A stretch of DNA of 64,000 nt from Calycina herbarum (Eukaryota; Ascomycota; Leotiomycetes; Helotiales; Pezizellaceae): NCBI GenBank assembly GCA_001414485.1, contig LLEY01000047.1:124001-188000 (forward strand), read 5' to 3'. The notes beneath the pieces are model-generated. The model did not search any database. It was not told the DNA's origin and saw nothing but the letters and a program-made list of their open reading frames with translations. Positions within the stretch are counted from its first letter, which is position 1. Each line of letters begins with the position of its first letter. Below, one piece after another: positions 35,433-47,500 of the stretch. The position numbers and the translations under genes are program-made.

Positions 35433-36587
35433 TTACTTCGAAGTTTTGTTGAGTCTAGCAATAAAATTCCTAGTCTTGAGGACTCCATCTGGATTTTGAG
35501 AAATTAATTGAGTCTCCAGCTCCATCGCAGCATATTCCCGAGCCAGTTTAGGATGTCCGCGTCGTTGACTGAATACAGCTGCAAGATGCTGAACGCGGGA
35601 AAGATAGTCGTTCAATCTTTCTTCTTCGACGAGACTCAATAAATTCAACGCTTTGAGCGATAATTTCTCATTCGTCGCAGCCTTCTTACTGGGAAGAGAT
35701 TTCGATTTCATTTCGAGATTCTCAAGCAGATCCGCAATCTTAGTTCGTCGTTTGTCTCCCTCTCCTGACTGGCAAGCGGAACAATCACATGTGAAGCCGT
35801 ATTGACCTAGTCTCGATTGTCGATCTGCAGTCTTTTTGAGAAGTGGGATATAAGAAACGGTAATCTCCTCTCCTTCCTCGATATCTCTCGATGCGTAGAT
35901 AACTCGATAACCTGCTCCTTCAACCCATTCATTCCCAGAATTTGGTGTGCATGAATGATTTATCCTGGCGATTTTAGGAAATAAACCGACTCGACTGTCA
36001 CCTGTGTTATATGCATTGCTTCGGAATATCGTGAGAAGTCTGTTCTGATTTTCTTCCGAGGGAAAACGAAAGTCGTGCAAGTCGGTAAAAGCGTTTTGGT
36101 CAGTTGAAGACAGGTCGTTATATGCTGTTTCGAGACTTGTGATAATGTCCAATATTTTGAAGCCCTGGCCTGGTACCATTTCCGGTAGTGGAATAGCGAC
36201 GAGTGGGTTCTCAATGATTACCACGGTACCCCTTTTAAGAATGTGTTTTGCAAACACTCCGAGGCCCTTGTTCTTTGATGGCCTGACTTCATAAACGGTG
36301 TATGGCCCTGCAGCAAGTTAGCCAGAACAAAATATTAGGGCTAGATTGAAATTGAAGCCTCTCAAAAGGACAGAAATCTGCCTACCATCAAGAATTTGTC
36401 CATCTTCCTCGTTCTCAAACAACGGCATCTGAACACCAGTGATTCCTAAATCCGACAATCCGGGAAAAGAACAAACATTAGATAAACGAGGTACATGACA
36501 TGCCGTCGCGGGGAATTGCAAGACTGAGCACAAGAACGAAATAATTGCGATTCGCACCCATGAAGTATGAACTCTTGCAGGTGCCAT
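35433..36587 (-). CDS. SET-domain protein with N-terminal signal peptide
   Basis: Predicted 358 residues, exons 36587-36386 and 36307-35433. The SET fold is clear: GLGVFAKHILKRGTVVI near residue 82, the active-site NHSC at 184-187 (INHSCTPNS), EEITVSYIPL, and the post-SET cysteines C241, C243 and C246 in TCDCSAC. The arrangement is SMYD/SET5-like, which methylate lysines. Oddly the first exon encodes RIAIISFLCSVLQFPATAC, a hydrophobic segment ending in A-x-A that looks like a secretion signal or ER anchor, unexpected for a nuclear or cytosolic methyltransferase. The start is the first real ATG; a longer frame upstream would need a TTG. A start inside exon 2 would remove the signal but no ATG lies before the domain there. 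Confidence 0.85.
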
Positions 36588-36932
36588 GTCGAAATAAAAA
36601 AACAATGAGGAAACATCAATTGAAAAAGTCCGACCAGATTTGGGCGCCAAGGCATAACTTATAGCTTTCCATTTAACCTTTTATGTCTAGGCTTTTGACT
36701 CCTTAGATCTCCAACTAATTTCGCTTCTGAAAACAGGGGTGCAGATATAAAACTTGTTGGTTCGTGCCCGCCATCTTGGATTTGATGGAATCCAAATCCA
36801 GTCTGCTACCTCATCCCTGTGATGACGGCCCTGGGGTAGGAATTGGAGATTGGAGATTGGAAAGACTGTTGAGCAGTGATGAAAGGCATAATTCTCTTGA
36901 CATGCAGAGTTGGGAGGAAGCTAACCCGCGAT

Positions 36933-37150
36933 GGACATTAAAAGCAGCCGTAGATACTTCGGGTTCGTACCTGCCTAGAGCTCTCGTTGTTCCAATTCTT
37001 TAGGGTAGTTCAGGTCAATTATTCTAAACCATTATAACAATTTAAAATTAACCCGGATAATTGGAACAACCAATTTCAATTATCTAAACTGCCTAGATCT
37101 GAGTTTATCTTAATGGGTTTTTACTGCCGCTTTTATTGCAGCTAGCCTTT
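36933..37150. mobile_element. MITE A, short non-autonomous element
   Basis: Imperfect terminal inverted repeats: the left end at 36933-36954 reads GGACATTAAAAGCAGCCGTA, and the right end at 37130-37149, read on the other strand, is GCAATAAAAGCGGCAGTAAA (15 of 19 aligned bases agree). The interior shares CTCTCGTTGTTC and CAATTATTCTAAAC with MITE B at 55665-55972. No coding capacity. No clear target duplication was found. Confidence 0.6.
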
Positions 37151-37911
37151 GCTGCAGCGATGTGACAGGGGTAAATGTGTATGAAACAGAAAGTGTCCGA
37201 GGCTAGTAGAGTCAACAGGTGCCATTGAGAGGACTGATGCAAAAAAAGATGCAGAATTATGTCGCGGAGGCGTACTTGATGCATTTGGTCTGATTATATC
37301 CGAAATGCCAAGGAAAAGATTGGGGCCGAGCCCTGATGAAAAAGTTCACGGGATGTAGCAGCAGACAAGAGCCTTGTTGAGGATTTCCTCTCATATTTCT
37401 GAACAATGTCAAACCTAACAAACAAAGTTATTCCAACTTCCATCACTCAACGCCGAAAGTTTCACGTGTTTACCTGATTGGGTAGTATAAGCGCTGTAAG
37501 CGACATTGGCTTTCTCTTCAACATCTCTCAACCTCCAACGTTCCCGTCCTTCCCAAACCAGCACCAGCACCAGCACCAACGCAATCCCCACCTTCCCTTC
37601 CGTGACTATAAATATATATCCGGACTGAATGTCCATTGGGAAATTTCTTCTCGTACACCACTCTCCAACGTTGTAGCCTGCCTCTCGGGCTATTCTCCGT
37701 TTGCACCGAGAGGATGGTGTCCAACCGTTAGACAGCATCGAGAGTCAATCGCTAATGTCTCCTCACGGGATGTGAGAAGACTGCACCTAGCCATTGTGAC
37801 CTTGACGCCTCTTCTAGCTATGAGTGATATCGCCATATCCAGCTTGAGATCAGTGCACCAGAGCTGCGAGAATTCGGGAGGCACTTGCCCAACAATTGCA
37901 CCATTGCCCTG

Positions 37912-38010
37912 ACTCTTTGGAGTGAAATCCAATCAATCGAGCCTTTTGGGATAATTGGATTGATTAATCGGGGCTTCGTACTCTACAATCACGAATTCCT
38001 GCACCTCCTA
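37912..38010 (+). repeat. dispersed repeat, copy 1
   Basis: Roughly 100 bases shared with an intron of the giant gene (46033-46142). Best-matching blocks: TTTTGGGATAATTGGATTG at 37944 versus TTTTGGGACAATTGGATTG at 46070, and CTCTACAATCACGAATTCCT at 37981 versus a near-identical block at 46113. Confidence 0.6.
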
Positions 38011-38522
38011 GTGGTGCGGAAGAGCCACTCGAAAATGCAATCCATGGTAGCAGGGTCGGCGATGGCCATTCGGCTATCAAATAGCAATTGAGCAAATCTA
38101 CTTTGCTGCAAGGCTATTTGATATGATCTTCGAAAGGCAATTCGTCGGCAGTATTGGAAACGGGCACCAGAGTTCTTTTCTTTGATTTTTCAAGGCTGGA
38201 TGTGTTGTCTCGCACTCCATCAAAGGAACATCGCCTCGAGTTGATGCTGCTGCCCGCTCTAACTCCTGCGGGTTACTCGGGTTGGCTCGTGCGTCGTCGT
38301 TTGCCTCGCGGGAGCTCGAGGTCGACACGAACACTTCCCAATCTCAACACCTCAACCTCACAACACCATCATCCAATTCGACGCGCTACCGTGCATGGGA
38401 TTTCTGTAAAGCTCACCAACTTCACCTCCAAGGCCGTTGTCAAGTTCAACGCTTTGCGAGGCCCATTCGTGCGTGTCGAAGTCCACCACCACGCGCTCGT
38501 TCTTCATCTCACTCCCCCAATC

Positions 38523-41500
38523 ATGGCCACGTCCAAGACGCCCATGCTGGAGTCGATCTTCCATCATGTCGCGCTTCCGCCAAAGCTCCCCAACCGACAA
38601 GAAGCTGGCCTCGAGGCTATCGGGCAAGATCTCACAAAAATCCTTTTGAGTGCCACCGTTTCTCTCAGAGACTCTACGTACGAAAAATATGGTCCTGAAT
38701 TGGATTGCGTTCGCCGCGCCATCTCCAATGCCAAAACTCTCAATGCCGGCGGCAAACTAAATAAAGGCACCCTCCTGTCAGCATTTCGCGAATTGCAGGG
38801 AAATTATCTCCTTATCATCCATGTCTCTGAGCAGAACGCGGCTCTTCTTGTACGAAGAATTGTCAAATGAGTTGATTCAAGGATACATTGGACACGCACA
38901 ATAGTCGAACTAACTCCAATCCTCCATAGTTCAAATGGAGTCGAGGTTCTCTTTGAATCTTTCGAGACATCGCCTCTATCCGAAGATGTCTTGGCCAGTA
39001 AAAGTGCCCTTCTGTGGGATTTTCCCGGTTCTGCTGTCACCTTGCCTCTTACAACTTTTAATAATTCCGCATTTCAAGACTCATTGGCGGATTTTCTTGC
39101 TCAGGCTAGCAAGGAAAGTATCAAGAGGTTTGCAGCTAGGACGAACAAAGCGGGCAGTTTTACCTTTGAAAGGCGAGTCTATCATCACCTTTGATTGCTT
39201 CAGTGAGACTGACATTCGGGTTAGCCGTGATACAGTTGATAGTGCGCTCATAACAAGCATGTTAATGACAATCCTTGAAGCCAACGGTACCCGGCACTAT
39301 CCCCCAATCCTGAAGAAGCGCATTCGTGATGATGTTTGCTGGGCCACTGGGGAGAGACCATGGCGACGCTCTCCCTTTTGGCTAGTTCTGCGAGTTGCTG
39401 TTCAGAGGCATCTTTGCACCTTGTTTGGTGGTGACGTGGGTAAGTCAACCCCTCTGAGACTTCGAATTGCTCTACTACCATTTCACAAACAACTAAGCTG
39501 ACTCTACTACCTTGATACAGGCAGAGCGCTCTACAAGTTCCTCATTTGCAAGCTTCTTTCTAGTCTCTCGATTGACTCTCTTCACGTTGTGGAGACCGAA
39601 TCCCTTTCATACTTGAAAACTAAATTGTGCCGTCGACTTACCAAATTAGAGGCTGATAGACAAACGTCTACTGCCAAATTTCAAGAGACCTACGACTATC
39701 TTTTTGCCAAGCTGGAGTCACATTTTGTCGACGTTGTGAAGAAGACCTCAGAGAAAATCGAAAGAGAATGGGCAAGCTGGAAATCAGCCACCAAACGACC
39801 GGTTCCTGATTTGCCCCGCCATGCTCACCCGAGGCATCAGTATTTAACACTGCCGAATAGCGGTCAATACATCCAGTCGATTCTAAACGAAGCAGCACAA
39901 AAATCTAGAAGAACCCTTTTGGCCGCAAGTGGGCAGCATGAAGCCCCGAAATTCGAGTTCTCTTCTGCTGCTACACGTCAAGCTCGGGTATTCGCTTTGA
40001 AATACTTCAAGCTTGCTGAAATAGAGTCACAAATCAATAGTGTCGTCATGGGAGGAGACAACAGCGCTGGTTCCGAGACACAATGCATTCGGGCCGCAAC
40101 CCTTATCAAAGCTTACATTGATCAGGTAGCGGATGCTTACGATTCTAATCCCGAGCTGAACTCCGGTATGCTATTGTCTTTAATGGAACTTTGGGTGTAC
40201 CTGGATAAGAACTGCATCAAAGCCATCGAGTTACTGGGAGAGTACAGCCCCATGTTCCCAACGAACATCCGTAAGATTGCACGCTCAAGGAATTTGCAAG
40301 TTGTTAAGCTAACTCTCTCATCTCTAGTGGATGTTCTACAGTTACCTACTCTTAGAGACTTGACTAGACTTCAGAATGTGAGACATTATCTTGAGGCACG
40401 CCATAATAACTGCCACACCCATATGTCCATTTTCACCGATCCTGTGAAAGGATGCTTCGCCGAAAGATATTTCGATTCAGATTCTGGCGAGGAACTGCAG
40501 GAGTTATATGAGGAGATCATGAGTTCAGCAGAGGTTGATCGACAGCTGAAGGAGGAGGAATGGGAAAAGAAATGTCTTGAATTTGAGAAACTGACCAAAT
40601 CGATTTCTGAAAGTTCGTGCATCTTCGTCGACAATGAATATGGCCGGGTTCATGCGCAACATTGTAAGAAATGCTATCTTGAGGTGGGTATTCTCCGAGC
40701 TATTTCCCCCCATTTCAGGTTGTTTTAGGAGAATTGAGACACTATTTCCTCACACATACTTCCAGAAATGGCAATACTGACTCCGAGATCGTCCACAGCG
40801 CAGCGCCGCCCGCTTCAAAATGAATGCTCATGAAGACCCGCTGCCGTCCGATACAACCCACGCCAAAGCCACTGTTTTCGAGCTCGCCTGCCCAAAGGCC
40901 TTCATCTCATACCGGGAGAGCACTTGGAAAATCATTAGTACTTTTGGGCTTGCAGAACCACTTCTAGAACAGGAGGCTAAGGTACTTTTGGCTGACTATT
41001 CTGAGCTTCGGCCCTTCAAGAAATCGGCGAGATCAAATAATATCTCCCTGGCTTCTTACAGCAAGTCTTTCCTCATTACGCACTATGCCTCACCAAAGTA
41101 AGTCTCTTTCATTTGGGTTAGATCCAGTACCCCCAGCAATGCGTGTAGCCATTCGTGGCGATTGGAAGCATAGAGTCACTAATTGTTCCAAACCACTTCG
41201 CACAACATAAGACATTGTGCGAGTTGGTCTCGAACAATCAGCATTTAGACTTTGTCATTCTCCCAAATCGTTCACATAATGGGAAATCAAATACTTGATC
41301 TCCGCCACGAATCCTTCCAGTTTAACCATGATACTGGCATACTGTTATTGTCTATCACATAGAATGTATTTCTTACGCTAATATGTTACCTGTTTTAGGT
41401 TTACTGTTGACCTGTGTGATGTACTTCTCACAAATGGGTTAAAGCTACGTCTGTACGATAGCAGCACGAACTCCTGGATTGGACAAGTGTCACAGAGATT

Positions 41501-44500
41501 GACCTTCGCTCACCATTGCAAGTTGATTGTACCTGAAAATTCACCCTTCTCGGCTTTTCTTTCAACTCCCGAGTTCGCGGCAGATTCCAAAGGGCCATCT
41601 TCCTACTCGATCACTGCCAGTCAAACAAAATGTCCCCCGGGTCTGAATATCCACGAGTTTTTGACTTACCAGGCGCTATATTCTGGTAATCTTACAAGCC
41701 GGCGATGGCCTCAGCTCTTGGTCGAACTTGGGTCAGCCAATCTGAACCTCAGCACCGAGAATACCGCTTTGATCATTTCTCACTTGGCTCTGAAGGCTGG
41801 ACCAGCGCACGCTTCTTCCGATCCGCTGGGTTCAGTACATATAATCTTCCAGGATGTTTTATTCTGTAGGAGACTACTGCATCAGCTCGGCGAACGTCTG
41901 GAAGGCATATCTTCAAACTATCGCGAAACTATTTGCATGGAGACCCTAATCACTTTGATACATCGCGTAGCTTCGCTTAGTACCGTAGTGTTTAGCGAGG
42001 CATTTGAATTACTCCAAAGAGCCCGTTCTATCACTTTGAAGTGGATGACTGGACTAAGAGCTGAAATCCAAGCTGCCACCAATGTTGAGGTCTCTCGAAA
42101 TCTTTCGAGATACGCCTTGTGGGCTTCAATTCTTTGTCGAAGAACCTTTGCCATCTACGCCGAATCGGGGCACCCAGATGCAGATGCAATGTCTTGTTTT
42201 GTAGTAAGCTCAATCACTCTCCAGGACAACCTTGTTTCCGACCCACAAAGCTTGTCGCAAATGCTCAAGAATGCCTTGATTCGAGACCTCAAAGGTGTCC
42301 ATCGCTTGAAAACAATCCTTCGAGACACTCTCCAGCACGATCCCACTTGCTTAATTGCAGCCATCTCCGCCATCCTACCCAATTTCATTACTTTGCCACC
42401 GGTGGAGTCTGGTCATGACGCAGAGGTTCCAATTCTAGCCGAACCACCCGACAATACTATTCACGATAGCCTTGGTAATTCAGGGAAAGAATTTCCAGGC
42501 TTCAGCGTCATGTTTCTGACCGCCCAGTATCCTGATCAATGGTGGATTCAGATCAAAACTAAGGCAACTTCCGTTACACTTTCCAAACCATTCATTTCCA
42601 CTTGCTGGAAGGTCATTTTTTTGTTGGCGGTAAACCAATAAATAAACTACCCGCATCTTATAGGAATTCTGTCGTTCTTGAAGAGCTATTTGGGGATGAG
42701 AGCTTACTGACATGGCCTTCAAATCTTCCTTGGATGGAATTTCAGTTGGCCATCAACAAGAAAGGCCACCAGATCCACCTTGGTTCACGCCGAGGAACCA
42801 TTTTTGCCAAAGCTCTGATACACAATAGAGTTCTGGAGCATATACCCCGTGAAGTATTTCACAACTCAAAAAGCTTTGACATACCCTATCCTCTTCTAGA
42901 CAATCAAATCCACTGGTTGGACACCGCCACAGGTTTGATCGAGATTCGACCAAAGTCAAACATATGGAAATACAAGCCAAGTAACTGGGTCATTGATTTT
43001 TATCAACGGAAAGCATATTGTCGACTGTATGTGCTATTGGAACCTCAGCCACCTTTATTCCAACGCGTTGCCCGAATGTTCCAATATTTCGAATATCAGG
43101 TAAGTGTTCCTTAAAGATCCTTCTAGATTTGGCAATATTGACTCCAACATAATCCGCAGTCTCATCTAGTTGTTTATCAACCATTGTCCTCCACTTTAAG
43201 TATCGAATTACGCCGCTTAGAATTGTCCTTTTCAGTTAATAAGCGAGGCCTTCTGGAGTCTCGTCAACTGCGCTCGGAATTTGATCCTGATCAAGATGCA
43301 GGAACTTGGTATGGATTGATGGGAGCAATCGTTCTACGAGAGGTAACGGCGGGACGGGACTCAATTCCACTCAAAATCCGCAGCATAATTGTTCCTATCC
43401 CTATATCGACCGAATCGATGACCTACAAGAGACACGGAGTACAGTAAGTTTCACCGTTCTCGGCCCCTGATGTAGCGAGAAAAACGGAAGCTAATTTGTT
43501 GCAGTGTCTCTATCAGTGTCGAAAATAACGGTCTTTACGGAAGATACACGATAAACCCTACTCTCGGACGCCTAGATTGCCCTGCAGAGCCGCGACTTCT
43601 TTACACCAAGGCACAGTATCATGCTTTTTCGTCATTCATCATTCCGGACCCTCTGTAAGTTGGTTAATTCATAATCCTGCCTTTAAAGAAGTGAGCTCCG
43701 GTACCTACTTTACTCTTGATTATATGGAACAGTCGAAAAGTATTGTTCGAGAAGGTTTAGGAGAATCAAAATTTTTGTTTCTTGATTCTCCTAAACTATC
43801 CGGACAATATCTTTCATTGCTCTGAATCGTCTCGGATAATATTTTGTAGGGTAGGTGCCGGAGATTAATTAACAAATTTCTTACTTCCTGAGCTTCATTT
43901 TCAATGTTTTGTGCTTTGACTTTTCTATCAGTTAGACAGGGAGTAACTTTGAGGTCGCAAAACAAACCGAACGGGCACAGAAGAATCCCTGACATTGCTT
44001 TCTTCGGGTTATTCCCAACCTTGGGACCCTCTTACCATCGGCCCGGCGATGAACTTGGCTTGTATCGCAAGGTTGACTCCCAAACGAGTTTACTATCCGT
44101 CAGGCATGAAGGTTATGCAACGGGTGTCATGGGATGATCAACTCACCATCACAATCCAGCATGATGCTTTCATTGAAGCTGTCGCTGCTATATACGCAAA
44201 GTCAGAGCAACTGTCTATTTTTGCGGCTGAAAAATTAGATCTTCCTACTTTGGGTTCAGAAGACAGTGAACACCACCTTGTTTCCCGCAGTTTGTATCGA
44301 CGCCAATCTTACCAACGCTTTGAGATTTACGAGAACTTGCAGCTACAGGCAGACATGCGCTACAATTCAAGAGATCGTTGGCGGTCTACTGTTGCACGAT
44401 TGAATGTGTTCGAATGTGCAACTCTGTTCCGCACTTGGCCTGCTCGGATGCCAACAGAAAAGAATCTCGTCAAAATCCTCCAGGACTGGTCGGATATTGG

Positions 44501-47500
44501 CGGCTACAACGTACCTTTTGATAGGTGTCTGCTCTCAGACCTCTTGAACGTACAATTTTCTGATGAGTGGGGTGCACTGGTTCATCTTTGTCAAAGATTG
44601 GGCAAGGAGGATATGTACAAACTGATGTTTCTTTTCGGGAACATCTCATTTAGGGTTGATGTTGACATGAACATCGTAAGAGCTTTGGTCGCGTTTGCCG
44701 TGTATGAAGACCTCAAAATCCTGGTGCCTCCAAAATGGCCAACGTACTCGAAATTTCGCCAACATCAGGTTCCACGCATCGATTACCTTCTCCAACTCAT
44801 TCAGCCTTGCCTCGTTCCTTATGGAGAAGATGAAAGATCAACTCTAGATTTCCAACTCAGCGCAAAGAATAGGCGAAGACTTGAAATGGCCCAGCGAAAT
44901 TACGAGAAAGAGCAACAGCAACACGCAACAATACTAGTGGAATTTCTTCATCAACAATGGCCATGTGCTGAGCCTAGCATAGAGGGATTTTCCGCCTCTA
45001 TTTCCATTGACTTATCACAAGCTCTGGAGCTTATTTTACCGGAATGGTTGCGCTTTTTCAAGAATTTCGAGCTTTCGGAGCATGTAGCTCTTGTCCAGAG
45101 TGTCTTGGATAAGCATGCAACGGATGATAAGGTAGAACCATCAAAATTGGAAGTTCCAGAGCAACTGGTTTTCTCGGAACGGTGCCGTGGCGGCGAATTT
45201 CCAACACTGTCACAGCTTTTTGGGAGAAAAGGCCCAGAAAAGTTCCCAACAAAGCACACCAACGGCACCACGGCCAAGACAAATTGGGTACTTGCCCCAG
45301 CCACGAGAATACAATCTGGAGCACCCGCCGCTACCTTGTCAAAAGAAGCGGGAGAACTACTGAAGATAGTTAAACAGTTCACTACTTCAAAGTCCATTGT
45401 TCGACAAATATATGGAAACGATCTCATGCAAAGTTTGGAAGCCCTTGCCACCGTCAGCAACGTCTCCAAAGAGAAGGAAATGATGCATCCAGTCTTGCTT
45501 GATAAGTCTCTTTCGCTAGCCAAGCAACATACTTCCCAGGCTTTTGCACAGCTTCAATTAGCGTTCGAGTCACTCGATCCTCGCGTACGTTGGCTTCGGG
45601 GGGGTGGTTTGTGGCCAAGCATCAGCACTGTTACACTCCTTGAGTATTTGAGATCATCAGTCTCGATTTCACTATTTGGAGATAGCATGAGAGAAGCTTT
45701 GGTTGCCTATGCACTGTCCATTACAAATTTGCAACGCTTGATTCGCATAGAAGAGGCGATCATGAAGGGGTTGAAAGCTAAGGCGCTTGAAGAACAAGGA
45801 AATAGAGGCCATGAAAATTGGAATCCCATTGAACGTTCTGATTGGCTTCTACTTGAAATTGATGCTAACATTCTGATCCGCCCGGGTCAAGTTGACGTCG
45901 CTTTGGCGACGATAGCTCCCGCTTCTGGGGCAAATTCGGTACTTCAAATGAATTGTGGACAAGGTCAGTCAACGATTTGTTTTATTTGAATTCATGACTG
46001 TGCTGTCGCACTTGCCCTTCTATCAATTTCCCAACTCTTCTGGGACAATAAAGGTTAATTGTTCGAGGGTTTTGGGACAATTGGATTGGTTTATCGACCC
46101 TCGGCAGAGGTGCTCTACCAGTCACAAATTCCTACACCCCCTGATGTTTCTATTATACAAGCGAATTTGCCTTTACTAACGATTTTTCAGGGAAGACTAG
46201 CACAATTATGCCTATGGCCGCGGCTATGTTAGCAGATGGGGAGAACCTTCTGCGCGTCGTTGTACCAAAGCCACTCCTCTTGCAATCAGCCCAGACTTTG
46301 CATGCCACGTTGGGAGGACTACTTGGGAGACGCATCTCCCACATTCCCTTTAGCAGGTCAGATCCCATGAAACCCTTTTCTCAATTGTGACGCTGACCTT
46401 TGCCAGGCGAACCAGCACCGATCCCAAAGTCATCAAAACATATTTCAATATACATAAAGAGATTCAAAAGGTATCCGGATGTATAATTGTGCTTCCCGAA
46501 AATATGATGTCATTCAGACTCTCTGGCTTGCAAAGACTTTCAGATGGTCTTGTCCCGGAAGCATCACACATGATCAAGGTACAAAATTGGTTAAATACCA
46601 ATGCGAGAGACATCATGGATGCGGTAGATTACATTCTTGCCATCAGAACTCAATTAGTATTTCCCAGTGGGACGCAAAAATCAGTCGATGGCCACCCTTT
46701 TCGTTGGGAGGTCATTGAAGCGGTTCTAAAACAGGTCGACTTACATCTCTACAATCTGGAAAAGGCCTTTCCGAACAGCATCGAAGTGTTTCGGCGACAA
46801 AACGGCGGATTTCCAGTCGTCTTTTTCCTTAGAAACGACGTAGAAAACGAATTGGTTTTTAGGATTGTTGAAGACGTCTTCCGAGGCAGGGGCTCGATAT
46901 TACCTGACGACTATTCTAAGACAGATCGGCTTGCAATCAAGAAATTCATCTCGGAACCTAAACCCTCAACGCTGGTGGTCAAGCACATTCAGCAGATGCT
47001 ACCTAACAAACCTGTGGTTAGGCAAATTGCACACCTTCTGCGTGGCATTTTGGTTCACAGAATCTTGTTGATGACCCTTAAGAAGCGATGGAACGTTCAG
47101 TATGGGCTCGCCCCTGAACACGATCCAATAGCCGTTCCTTACCAGGCCAAGGGAACACCCTCTGCACAGGCTGAGTGGGGACATCCCGATGTGTCAATAT
47201 TGTTTACTTGTCTGTCCTTCTACTACGATGGTTTGACTGTCGCTCAGCTGCGCCAAACCCTTGAGCACGTTCTCAAATCAGACGATCCTTCGCAAGTTTA
47301 TGACGGACTATCGCAAGAATCATCTCTCCCGGATTCTCTGATAGACTGGAGCTGTATCAACGTCGACGACGAGGCACAAATCCTTGACATATGGAATCAC
47401 TGCAAATATCATGTTACGGTTATCGCCTACTTTCTCAATAATTTTGTCTTCCCAAGACACGCGAAGCAATTCCAACTCAAATTGCAGGCGTCGGGATGGG

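Larger units (their letters stand above)
36588..38522. other. divergent intergenic region with fossil elements
   Basis: 1.9 kb between the divergent SET gene and giant gene. It holds MITE A (36933-37150) and one copy of a dispersed repeat (37912-38010). The frame of the giant gene stays open back to 38154 without a clear ATG context, so some of 38154-38522 may be 5' UTR or extra N-terminus. A frame at 37478-37912 begins with TTG and is not called. Confidence 0.5.

Noticed and set aside
37478..37912. 144-residue plus-strand frame
   Set aside because: TTG start, low-complexity QHQHQ text and no domain; probably chance.
44951..45523. 190-residue minus-strand frame inside the giant gene
   Set aside because: It is antisense to a confident DUF-family exon and is explained as a shadow of it.
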